From contig JBBHKE010002698.1 in assembly GCA_037447655.1 (NCBI GenBank), positions 1 through 62,000 of the forward strand: a stretch of DNA of 62,000 bases, written 5' to 3'. The first letter of the stretch is position 1; every line of letters starts with the position of its first letter. Under the pieces are notes generated by a model that did not search any database, was not told the DNA's origin, and saw only the letters and a program-made list of their open reading frames with translations. Both the position numbers and the translations under genes were made by a program. Below are positions 23,241 to 33,930 of this stretch, in pieces. This stretch comes from Zygnema cylindricum (lineage: Eukaryota > Streptophyta > Zygnematophyceae > Zygnematales > Zygnemataceae).

Positions 23241-24895
23241 ATGGGTCAATCTTCTAGTTACATGCCAACGGACTGGAATAATTTACAGTTCTCGGCAGGT
23301 ACCATAAGATGCTCAGGTTCTTACCGACGGCCGCCCAGAGAGTCAATTGTGGTCGGCTCCATTCCAATATTTTTTCCAAACTCGACAGTTCGGTCGAAAT
23401 TCTTAGGATCACCCATCCCGTCAAGATCTCGTCTTTCTTCTCTCCATAGGTCTACGTCTTCTGTGTCTTCATCTTCCACCCTCAGTTCGGGTGAGGATTC
23501 GGACACCGACTCACTTGACATACAGAGTTTAGGGCTACCGCCGTCAATTTTCTCAGTGAACAAAACAATACACACTAATTCCGGTCCTTCTAGCGTGGGC
23601 ATGGTTTTAACCATGGACACTTGAGGAGGCAAACATCATTTTTGTTTTTCTGGTTTGAAGAACACCATGTCCTTTTCACACTTTCGCATGCTTTTCAATA
23701 CCGAGATGAGGGACCTCGCATACCCGTACCAAGACTGTTATGACCTACGGGTTGTTTATTCTTTACTAGGGAGATACTTCAAAGGATCTGCCTTATCCCT
23801 TTATACACGAAAATATGAAGACATTTGTGCTATGATTGAAATAGCACCCGCCTATTTCGGAGCTTTGGCCATAAGTGGCAGCCCCGAAATTCCTTTCCAA
23901 CTCTCTAATACGACAGTTTATGACTCCGCACACACCAAAGTTTCACGTGAAATACCTGAGGCCCCTCATCAACTTGCACAAGCAGCTAGGGTTGCTATTC
24001 CGGCTAGACCTGAATTGTTGGTCCCTCTAAGAGATCCAATCTCGTTAATTTTCGATTTGTTATAGGACCAGTATCGAATACTGAATCATGACGAAGTCAA
24101 AGAATTAATGAATTTTGAACGCAAACCGGGTGAAACAACCCCGGCATTGCGGTCACGTATGAAAACTTTGAGTGAGGCCTTACCAAATCTTATGTCAAAG
24201 GCTGAGGCGGTACAAAATTTGTGGGTCAATATCCCACACAATCTCGACTGTTCATTCAGAATTGTCTAGCCGAGCATATGGCCTTATATTCACTTACGAG
24301 CAGGATGGAGAGTATGCTGTAAAGTACAAATGTTGACCACCTGGTGGGACGCTCATGAGCGGCCAAAACCTTCACTTAAGGTTTACCCTAATCTAAATCC
24401 TAAATAGAATCCTAACCAGCGCAACCCATGGCCCAACCCAAGACCCCCAAAGGCCCCCGCCATGCGATCTTTCTCGACGACGCCTGGAGTGCGTATATGT
24501 TTTGGTGCGGTCACAGTGGTCACAACGCACGCAGCTATCCAAACAAGTCAGCCACGTGTACTCTCTGCAATAAAATAGGTCATTACGTATTGCGACGTCA
24601 TGTTAAAAGTCCGGATTTCAGTTATCAAAATCAAATTAAAACGGTGGTATACTTGCTCGTTCGGCTAAATTGGTTACTCAATGGAAAGGTGAAGACAAGA
24701 ACACTCCCGCCAAAATCAGTATGAGGGACCAAGATAGAGCAAAGATGCAGGCAACCATGCCGGCCATGATGATGGAGCAATTTGCCGCGCTTATAGCACA
24801 GGTCGAACCGCAATTAACTAGAATGGCCCGGACCGTATTCCATATGCCCTCTTTTGCTGGGCGATCTCTCCGAGAATCAACCGTCTAATAGCAGG
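23241..24895 (+). pseudogene. gag: Gypsy-A gag (broken)
   Basis: I choose the ATG at 23241 (MGQSSSYMPTDWNN), which in Gypsy-B has decayed to ATT followed by a stop. A Ser-rich N-terminal part runs to a TGA at 23622-23624 (AGA in Gypsy-B). The same frame continues to 24065 with MSFSHFRMLFNTEMRDLAYPYQD and other segments shared with Gypsy-B. After that a frameshift breaks the zinc-knuckle part (about 24450-24600), of which only fragments such as CNKIGHYV are readable. It would be the structural protein packing element RNA. Confidence 0.78.
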
Positions 24896-25694
24896 CAGCT
24901 CTTTTCAAAGGGAGTCCCGATCTTAATCGTGAGTCTAAATCCATTAACGCTTGCATACCATTATCTTTCGCTAAAGAACCTAAAACCCTTATCTTGGAAA
25001 CAGTCTCTCGCATCACCATTGAGGCCTTAACCATTCTAGTGGGGAGTATACAAGATGCCTATAAGGTCAAAGAACGGTTAGCAATACTATCCACAATGCT
25101 CACTGAATCAAATAGCGAGGCTAAATCTTCAGATCAAAATCAATCTGCACATGCATTAGAAGCACTTCTACACCATCGTAATATCCTATCTCTTCAAGCA
25201 ATTACTCTCGAAGAGCGTTCCACTCTTACCCCACACATCAGTTTTCTTGATAACAAGTTAGGTGTGTTCAGAGTTAATGGAGTGGCCCTAGCTTTACCTT
25301 TTATGGACACAAGGGTAAAACCTATTATCCTAGATAAGATTTTGCCACAAAAATAGAAATTACGGCACATACACTACAACCCACTACCACTCGTTTGTTG
25401 CCTTCCGCACTAACCACAGAACCAGTCCTAGATATGACAAATTAACCACTATGTTTTCAATTTCAGTGCTAATCAGAATTTGATTTTGCAAAAATATACG
25501 CTCACGACTTGGTCACCAAGTGTAAGGATTATGAGTGTTTGGTCGGCCAAGACATCATTTTCCGAGTAGGGGGGAGGGTTGATATGTACGATTAAACTTT
25601 TACGTACAGACTAAACAATTTTCCGAACTGCAAAATTTGCTTACCTCTTATCTCAGCTCGGCAACCCATTCCTACTACGGCTCATTCAGCGTTT
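24896..25694 (+). pseudogene. Gypsy-A protease-like region (broken)
   Basis: A tract collinear with Gypsy-B 41590-42390. An open part (24994-25356) ends in VNGVALALPFMDTRVKP, which resembles a retropepsin start, with DTR-V where DTGA would be expected; Gypsy-B reads LKLTAKP there. The order (after the knuckles, before DNMT and RT) fits a protease, but in neither copy is an active DTG triplet left. The stretch ends at the Copia-4 insertion. Confidence 0.5.
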
Positions 25695-26735
25695 TGAAAC
25701 TCTGAGACCTCCATAAGTCCTCAGAGTAGACAGCTTCCAAGAAGCCTCTAGGATAATCTTGACCCCTTTGTGTTCCAGCAAAAATAACTGCCACCCTGGC
25801 AGACAAAAACCCTGACCACCTCCACCCCTGTAAAGGCAAGACTCCCTTGAGTCGGTAGCAAAAAGAATCTCTGAATTTGCTCCCCTGAGCAGTAAGTTAT
25901 GGAGGGTCAAAGTTGACCTTTTGTACAGAAGCTCTCTGGGAGAGGGGGTCCTATCTTCTAATTTTTCTAAGTCCTATCTCTCTCACAGACTCTATCTACT
26001 GATGTACGGAACCAATCATAATTGAGTTCCGTACGCAAAAGTACAGCCGCCGGTGTACTTTCAGTACGGACATTGTACGACATGGCCTAAATGTCGACAC
26101 ATGTCAAATCCGGATTCGGTGCAATAATCTCCGGAGATTCTACAATCCAACGGAATTTCGCCACGCGTCATCCGATGTGGCGATGGCCACAAACCGCCGA
26201 AATCTTCCTCCGCGATCTCGGCGCTAATTCCGGCCGTCCGATTAAATTCAGATTTAATCGTAGCCGTAATAAATACATGCGCGGTATTTATTTCACTTCC
26301 GAAACAAATGCGCGGTATTGATTCGTAATCCGTACCGTCATCCGTACTGGATCTATGTATCCCGTAATCCGTAACAGTTAAATGAATTTATCGTACGTAT
26401 ACATCTTTATATTATTATCAAACTATATAGTACCTAACACTAATCCTAGACTTAACGGCTAAGGCGTCCGGCTACTTCCTGTTTGCCGGCCGGTAGGTAC
26501 ATGGATCAAATCCTGCCGCCGGCACATATCTTTTAGATAAATAAATAAACCCTAAAATAAAATTCCCGTAAACCTTAGGATAGCCAAGGTAGCCATGGCT
26601 CTAGCTTCCTCCCCAATGTCTCAGTGACTGCGACAAGTTTGAGAGTTGGAGAGAGAAGTTAGAGGTAGACTGCCTCGGCTTCTTTCTATTTCTATTTAGA
26701 CCTAGAAAATACTAATAAATCCATTAGTTTCTACA
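25695..26735 (-). repeat. Copia-4 3' LTR
   Basis: TGAAACTCTGAGACC to TTTCTACA. It is nearly identical to 31087-32126 except in a patch corresponding to 31185-31370. Confidence 0.92.
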
Positions 26736-26748
26736 CTCCCCTTATTTT

Positions 26749-29700
26749 CTAGTCAATCTTTAATTTCAGACCACACTTCTCCCTGCAAAAAATTAGCTTA
26801 GGGGAAGGCACAGGTTTGGTCATCATATCTGCTACCATCTCACTATCTAGTCTGTACTCTAAACTGATTATTTTGTTTTCTACTTTCTCTCTAACAAAGC
26901 TGAGTCTGATGTCCATGTGTTTGGCTTTAAAATGGTGTTTAGGATTGGCAGAAATAGCGATTGCTGCCTGATTATCACAAAATATTTTCTGCACACCACT
27001 CTTAAGGTGACCAAGCTCACCAAGCAAAGACTTGACCCACATCAATTCTTTTACAGCAGAGCAAGAGGCCATATACTCAGCCTCCATGGTGGACTGAGCA
27101 ATAACCTTTTGCTGTTTGCTACTCCAACAGCAAGCCCCATCACCCACATATAATACATATCCAGAAGTACATCTCCTCATCGGAGCATCACCATAACTGG
27201 CATCACTCCAAGTAGTGATGTCAGTATTCTCCCCACCCAAATGCAACCATAGATCTCTAGTTCCTACCAAATATCTAAGGACTCTCTTAGCTGCCTCCCA
27301 ATCCTTCTTAGTGGGAGCATTTAGACTTCTACTCAGCACTCCTACAGCTGCAGCTAAATCCGGCCGGGTACAATTCATAAAATAGATTAGACTTCCCACT
27401 ACTTGCCTGTAAGGAATAGTCTGCATGAACTTCTGTTCATCAGGAGATAATTCCTCGTCTAAGACTATGACTCCTTCTTCCTCACTCCCCTCACTTCCCT
27501 TCTTCAACTCCATTGGAGTTGTACAACTATTAGCTTTATCCATTTGAAATTTTTCAAACATGTTCCTTATTGCTTCCTTTTGAGTCAGTTTTATAATTTT
27601 CCTTTTCTGGTCTCTCTCTACTTGAATTCCCAAAATATATCTTGCTTCTCCCATATCCTTCATTTCAAATCTCCCCTTAAGATCGGTTTTCAGTTTGTTA
27701 ATTTTCTCCATTGATTTACTTAATACAAGCAAATCATCAACATAAATTGCAATAAATATCAAACCTTCCTCATCTTCAAAAACATAGATTGAGTGATCTG
27801 AGCTGATCCGAATATATCCCAGACCGGTAAGAAACTCATCAAGCTTCTTATTCCATTGTCGAGGTGCCTGTTTCAAACCATAAAGAGATTTAATCAGCCG
27901 GCATACCTTACTCTCCTCTCCTTCCTCCACAAAACCTTCGGGTTGTCGCATGAAGATCTCCTTTCCAATTCTCCATGCAGAAAGGCTGTCTTGATGTCCA
28001 TCTGATGTACTTCCATGTCTTCTGCCGCTGCTAAACTGAGAAGTATGCGGACGGAGGGAAATCTGACCACCGGGGCAAAGGTTTCCTCGTAGTCAATCCC
28101 TTCCTTTTGTGTAAATCCCTTTGCCACTAATCTGGCCTTGTAGCGTTCGATTGTGTTATCTGGGTTCAGTTTTAATTTGAAGACCCACTTACAACCAATT
28201 GGTTTTCGGTTAGGTGTACAGTCCACCAGCTCCTAAGTATCGGCTGCCATGATTGAAGCCATCTCCTCATTGATGGCTGTCTTCCACCGGTTTCTTTCTG
28301 GACAAGTCATCGCCTCTCTATAAGATTGAGGTTCATCTTGATGAGATAGTTTAGTTACCTTGTTATTAACCTGTTTTTCTTGCAGTCTTTTGCTACTTCT
28401 CCTCCCCCCCTCAAAATCTGATGCCGGAATAGATGGTTCTCGTGGATTCTTTCGAACAAACTCAGCTTCTCCCCTATCCCTTGATTCCGAATCAATTTCC
28501 ACCACGTCTTCCGCTTCGAGTAGAGTTGTCACTGGAGTTTCCACAGCCGGGTCCTTTTCGGTCTGATTTGTTCCTGCAAGAATGTCATCTTCTCTAAAAC
28601 CTGGATAGTTAGGAAGCTCAAAGTCATCGGAATTTTCTGACTCAAATCTGATTTTTACTGACTTTGTATATTTGAAGGGATCCACAGACTTTCCTTCATC
28701 CATAACTACTAGATGCTTTACAAAGATTATATCTTCCCTTTTTAAATCATAAACTCTATATCCTTTAACATCTTCATCATATCCTAATAATTATCCCGGT
28801 TTTCCTTTAGGATCTAGCTTCCAATTGGACCGATCAGTATAAAGACTGAATACTTGACTGCCGAAAACCTTTAAGTGAGATATGTCTGGTTTCCGGCCTG
28901 TCCATCTCTCATAAGGTGTTTGATCTTTTATTGCTGAAGTAAGAACTCTATTCTTCAGGAAATTAGCACAGTTCATTGCTTCTGCCCAAAACCTTTTCCC
29001 TATCCTTTTATCTGACAACATACTTCTAGCACTATCACTTAGTGTTCTATTTAACCTCTCAGCTACCCCATTCCGTTCAAGATTTTCTGGAACTGTCTTT
29101 TGGTGTTGAACCCCATCTTCCCTCAGAAAATCCTCAAACTGGTTAGAAGTATACTCTCCACTATTGTCACTCCTTACTCTCTTGATTGGAGTTTCATGGA
29201 GTTTTTCGCTCCATGCTTTATATTGTCTAAAACAATCCTCAGCTTCGGACTTGTTTTTCAAAAAATATACCCGGGAATACCGAGACCAATCATCAGTTAT
29301 AGTCATCATAAATCTCTTCCCCCCCTGTGAGGGCACTCTAGCCGGTCCCCAAATATCTGTGTGTACTAGATCTAGAATTTTTTCTCCCTTATCGGTGGCT
29401 GTTTTAGGAAAGGGTAATCTGTGTGCTTTACCTTGAGTATATCCACTACAATCACTTATATCATCACTCTCACTGAACTGAATCCCTTCCACCACTCCCA
29501 TCTTTTTCATCTCTCTTAACTTATCTAGATTCACATGCCCAAGCCTCTTATGCCACATCATAATATCATGAACACCAGCATAGTAAAGTTTCTTCTTTTC
29601 ATTACTTAAGATCAGCCTAAACATCCCATGGCTACCTTTCTCAGCAATGAAATAGACATCATCCTCAAAACTAGCAGTAAAGACTCCTTCCCTAGTGCTA

Positions 29701-31106
29701 GTAAAAAAACCCTTATCATCTAATACAGATGTAGAGATAAGATTTTTGTTCATCTCCGGAATAAACAATACATCGGAGAATGTTAATATGGATGTCTTTC
29801 CTTCTACTAACACTTTTAGATCTACCGATCCTACAAGAGTAGTGGTGACTATCCTCCCATCCCCGTACTCTATCTCTACGGTGGGAATCTTTCTTATCTT
29901 AGTGAACAGGTGTCTATCCTTACACATGTGCATGGAAGCACCTGAATCTACAATCCAGCCTGCTTCACCTTTCAATCCGCCGTAAGCACATTTCTGCCTC
30001 CGTGGAATTTCGACCTCTTTTTTCGCCTCCAACTCCTCATCCAAAAGGAGCTCATCGTCCTTGTCCTCGGATTCAGCCTCAAGTACCTGTGTGACAAGGG
30101 CCTTTTTCTTTCCTCTCGGGCTACCACCGGTCTGCCCCTCCTTTAACCGAAGCTCGGTTAGCTTAGTGCACTCTGCCATATAGTGCCCCGGTTTCTTACA
30201 AAAATGACATAGACCTTTGGGAGCCCTTGGTTCGAACTCATCTGCCTGTTTTTTCTGCTCCCTACCCCCATAGTTTCCGACCGGTTTTCGGGAATCCCTA
30301 TTCCTCCAATCAGTCGCTGTTGCCAAGGCTTGGCCACTCTTTCCTCCCCTTCGGATCTCAATTGTATTCTCTTGAACGAGAATCATCCCTACCACTGAGT
30401 TCCATATCCACCTTGAGTCAGGCAAGTCCTGCACACGGTAAACTATGTTCACGAACTCATCAGGTAACTTCATCAGTAAACAGTTAACCTTTTCTTTTTC
30501 ACTAAAATCTTTTCCCGCACTGTGTAGCTCCATGAAGAGTGTAGCAAGCTCATTGCAAAAATCCAACATATTTCCCCCTTTGTATACATACTCCTTAACT
30601 TTCTGATCAGCCAACTGTTGTTGCTGAATCGTACCACTTCGGTACATCTCTATGAGAGCCATCCAAAGATCGGATGCTCTTTCTACCTGAAAATGAGGAC
30701 ATGCAAGTCCTTGAGTGAGATGGCGTAGGATGAAGTGTTTTGCCGCCATATTGTTGAAGTCCCAGGTTTCAGTATCATTCTCCTCATTCCTCGGAATAGG
30801 TGACATGAATGTGGAACCAAATGCTATTGGTGTGGTCGTCTCCTTCTCCTTTCCTTTGTCCACCACCTCTCCTTCCTTTGTTTCCTCCGTTGAAGGTGGG
30901 TCCTCTTTCTTGGTGAATCTGGTTCCTCCAAACCCTGGAGGAATTCCAAGACTTGATGGACGCCCCAACCGTCCACTCACTATCCCCCAAAACCTTTTTT
31001 CGCATAGAGCTCCTATCATCATACTTTCCCAGTATATGAAGCCAGTTCCATTAAAGATTGGTACCCTAGAGGGTGGGCCCATAACCTGAAACTCTGAGAC
31101 CTCCAT
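26749..31106 (-). pseudogene. gag-pol: Copia-4 gag-pol polyprotein (three lesions)
   Basis: It starts at the ATG at 31106 inside the 5' LTR (MEVSEFQVMGPP). The first 771 codons (31106-28791) hold gag with zinc knuckle C300-X2-C303-X4-H308-X4-C313, protease DSGA at 387-390, and integrase with H519, H524 and C553; the fourth zinc ligand is Tyr556 instead of Cys. Its catalytic D584, D647 and E683 show correct D-35-E spacing. After an in-frame TAA come linker and RT start (28703-28233, then 28226-27894 after a TAG). A one-base deletion then shifts to the last 400 codons (27951-26749): YVDD RT site and complete RNase H (SDASYG, EAEYM, FCDNQAAIA). It matches a full copia polyprotein in length and order. 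Confidence 0.92.
31074..31086 (-). other. Copia-4 primer-binding site
   Basis: The minus strand reads GGTTATGGGCCCACC from 31086. These 15 bases are complementary to the anticodon arm of plant initiator tRNA-Met as I remember it. The site encodes gag residues QVMGPP. Confidence 0.87.
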
Positions 31107-32126
31107 AAGTCCTCAGAGTAGACAGCTTCCAAGAAGCCTCTAGGATAATCTTGACCCCTTTGTGTTCCAGCAAAAATAACTGCCACCGTGGCAAACAATA
31201 ACTCTCACCACCTCATCCTTGTAAAGGTAAGACTCCCCTGAGTCGATAGCAAAAAGAATCCCTAAATTTGCTCCTCTAAGCAATAAGTTATGGAGGGTCA
31301 AAGTTGACCTTTTGTACAGAAGCTCTCTGGGAGAGAGGATCCTATCTCCTAATTATTCTAAGTCCTATCTCTCTCACAGACTCTATCTACTGATGTACGG
31401 AACCAATCATAATTGAGTTCCGTACGCAAAAGTACAGCCGCCGGTGTACTTTCAGTACGGACATTGTACGACATGGCCTAAATGTCGACACATGTCAAAT
31501 CCGGATTCGGTGCCATAATCTCCGGTGATTCTACAATCCAACGGAATTTCGCCACGCGTCATCCGATGTGGCGATGGCCACAAACCGCCGAAATCTTCCT
31601 CCGCGATCTCGGCGCTAATTCCGGCCGTCCGATTAAATTCAGATTTAATCGTAGCCGTAATAAATACATGCGCGGTATTTATTTCACTTCTGAAACAAAT
31701 GCGCGGTATTGATTCGTAATCCGTACCGTCATCCGTACCGGATCTATGTATCCCGTAACCCGTAACAGTTAAATGAATTTATCGTACGTATACATCTTTA
31801 AATTATTATCAAACTATATAGTACCTAACACTAATCCTAGACTTAACGGCTAAGGCGTCCGGCTACTTCCTGTTTGCCGGCCGGTAGGTACATGGATCAA
31901 ATCCTGCCGCCGGCACATATCTTTTAGATAAATAAATAAACCCTAAAATAAAATTCCCGTAAACCTTAGGATAGCCAAGGTAGCCATGGCTCTAGCTTCC
32001 TCTCCAATGTCTCAGTGACTGCGACAAGTTTGAGAGTTGGAGAGAGAAGTTAGAGGTAGACTGCCTCGGCTTCTTTCTATTTCTATTTAGACCTAGAAAA
32101 TAATAATAAATCCATTAGTTTCTACA
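31087..32126 (-). repeat. Copia-4 5' LTR with a converted patch
   Basis: This is the partner of 25695-26735. Between about 31185 and 31370 it instead follows the Copia-1 left LTR (CCACCGTGGCAAACAATAAC, TTGCTCCTCTAAGCAATAAG), then returns to its own type. Confidence 0.9.
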
Positions 32127-33135
32127 AGTCTTGTCAGCCTATGCTTCAGTTGGCATACGTGCTGATATTTTTGAATCTTTAACCGCGGAAGAGGTCTTAA
32201 TAGAACCCTTGGGGATTCTAGAATTATTTGGCACTCCTGGTTTTATTATTAACTCTTTAGATTTTGATAGATTGTAGAAGTTTAGTGTACCAATTGAATT
32301 ATTCAGTATTTCAAATCCACCTGCGATTGAGAGAGATCCCACCGGGTTTATGCCGATTAAATGCAAACAATTCAGTTTACAACCTAACCCAAACGGTCTT
32401 GTTATCTTAGAACTGTTTGCACGAATAGGTACCACACTTCTCTCATGGCTTAGGAACGCTATTCTAATAAAACAATATTATTTTGTAGATATTGACCCTT
32501 TGGCTAGATGCGCTCAGTTACGCTCCTGTCAAATCTTATTTAAACAATACCCTCACGTCCCACCGCAATCTAGGTTTTATAGTATGCATTCAGCTTTACC
32601 ACCGGATATCCGTCTAATAGGTAATCACCACCTAGCAAAGTGAGAACCACTCGATCTCTTTTTTGCGGGATGGGAATGTCAGGGTATGTCTCGAGCTTTG
32701 AAGGGTTTTGGTGTAACACATCCGCGCACTAAACTGTTCTTTGAGGTATTACGTCTTATCCATTTCTTTCAATCGTTGAACCCTCCCTTTGGATACGTTT
32801 TAGAAAACGTCGCGGCTCATAATGACCCCCAACCTACGGTTCTCGTAGATTACAAACATATCTAAATAAACCCTAAAAAACCCTAAAAAACCCTAAAAAA
32901 CCCTAAAAAACCCTAGAAAACCCTAAAAAACCCTAAAATCATTAATTGGACCCCCACTAATAATTTGGATGTCGCACGTCATAGGTCGCAGGCCCACTAG
33001 GTGAGTTCCAAGTGGACTAATCTTGTGGACATAGGCCGACTTCGGGAAGCTAACCTTGCTGTCCGACCACCTAAAATTTTCATTCAAGAAGCACTTCTTC
33101 CATTTTATAAGGTCCAGACATGTGTCTAGACAGTC
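32127..33135 (+). pseudogene. Gypsy-A DNMT3-like cytosine-5 DNA methyltransferase domain
   Basis: One frame shows the C5-methyltransferase motifs in order. Motif I is LELFARIGTTLLSWL (FAG-x-G type, G to R here) near 32410; motif II is VDIDPLA near 32493. The catalytic motif IV region is GWECQGMSRA, with the Cys codon at 32677-32679; then comes TKLFFEVLRLIHFF, and motif VI is YVLENVAAHND near 32805. The LFFE...LIHF...ENV pattern resembles DNMT3. Stops at about 32274, 32641 and 32863 and an array of telomere-like units (32871-32938) break it, and the motif VIII region after that is out of frame. Such a domain would methylate cytosine, perhaps on the element's own DNA. The position, between protease and RT, equals that in Gypsy-B. 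Confidence 0.82.
32871..32938 (+). repeat. CCCTAAAAAA array, seven 10-base units
   Basis: Units start every 10 bases from 32871 (one CCCTAGAAAA; the last is incomplete). Gypsy-B has no such array at the equivalent place (near 44415), so it was gained within Gypsy-A. Read on the other strand it is TTTTTTAGGG, a telomere-type word. Confidence 0.9.
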
Positions 33136-33930
33136 CATCCTCTTGCATTTTGTCTTAACACCCCTGGCCAGCCATTACGTGCACTTCCTCAACTAGTCGC
33201 ATATCCAAACTCCCGTGTATATTCACATAACACACCGGGTATGCTACTCCCATGTATATTCATATAACAGACCTGGAATGCTTCAAAACACTCATACATA
33301 CAGTCTAGAGTAACCTACTGCTGCGGAGAGAGAACTTCTGCTCTATTTCATCCCAGACACTACTGCTGCCCCACCACTAATTAAGCGGCAACGCTGAACC
33401 TTACTTAGTCTGGTAATGGATCCTCAATCCTTGTCATTTGTCTTCAGCATAGGGTTTAAAGCTGGTGAATACGCAATGATTCATCCGTCTTAATCAACTT
33501 AGGGGGGGAATACACCATTCAAACACACTGCTTCTAAATCCACACCTTCTCTTCGGGGTACAATTTTTCAGCTCTCTCTTTTTCCTCCTTCCGCCAAGTC
33601 TGACACAAATCATACTTTTTACGATTTCTTAGAACCTAGTCACATGAGTTGGTCCATCCTAGCATACACAACGGCTAGATCCCCGATACCAGTACACGCA
33701 GTCCCACACTAGGCAACTGCATTTCCATCTAAAAGTTTGCATCATGCAGTAAATTGTTTGCATCGGCTCCCAATTGAGAATGAGTTGGGATAGTTTTTAG
33801 TCGCGAATGAGCAGCTAGCGTTCGCATAGGCCATGGAAGCCATTACCATCAACGCACCTGAAAAACCAACGTAAAATTTGGGACTTGACTAACAAAACCA
33901 GAACAGGAACTGTTAAATGGTGGTATAAAC
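33136..33930 (+). pseudogene. Gypsy-A linker between DNMT and RT
   Basis: This is collinear with 44560-45330 of Gypsy-B, but stops occur in every frame. No domain is recognised. It probably encoded a spacer and the pre-RT segment of the polyprotein. Confidence 0.55.

Larger units (their letters stand above)
25695..32126 (-). mobile_element. Copia-4, best-preserved full-length copia element
   Basis: Nearly identical LTRs (25695-26735 and 31087-32126, about 1040 bases) flank 4351 internal bases with an almost continuous gag-pol on the minus strand. Only three lesions are evident: a TAA at 28791, a TAG at 28233 (where relatives have Trp) and a one-base deletion near 27965. The flanking 5-mers CGTTT and AGTCT agree at 3 of 5 positions, a possibly decayed target duplication. 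It splits Gypsy-A between protease and DNMT. By LTR similarity it is among the younger insertions. Confidence 0.93.

Noticed and set aside
23321-23632. Minus-strand frames mirroring gypsy gag (also 40022-40333)
   Set aside because: They are the complementary strand of the Ser-rich gag segment; present in both copies only because the gag sequence is.
32871-32938. Chromosome end
   Set aside because: Only seven short units, flanked on both sides by continuous gypsy sequence; an internal array.
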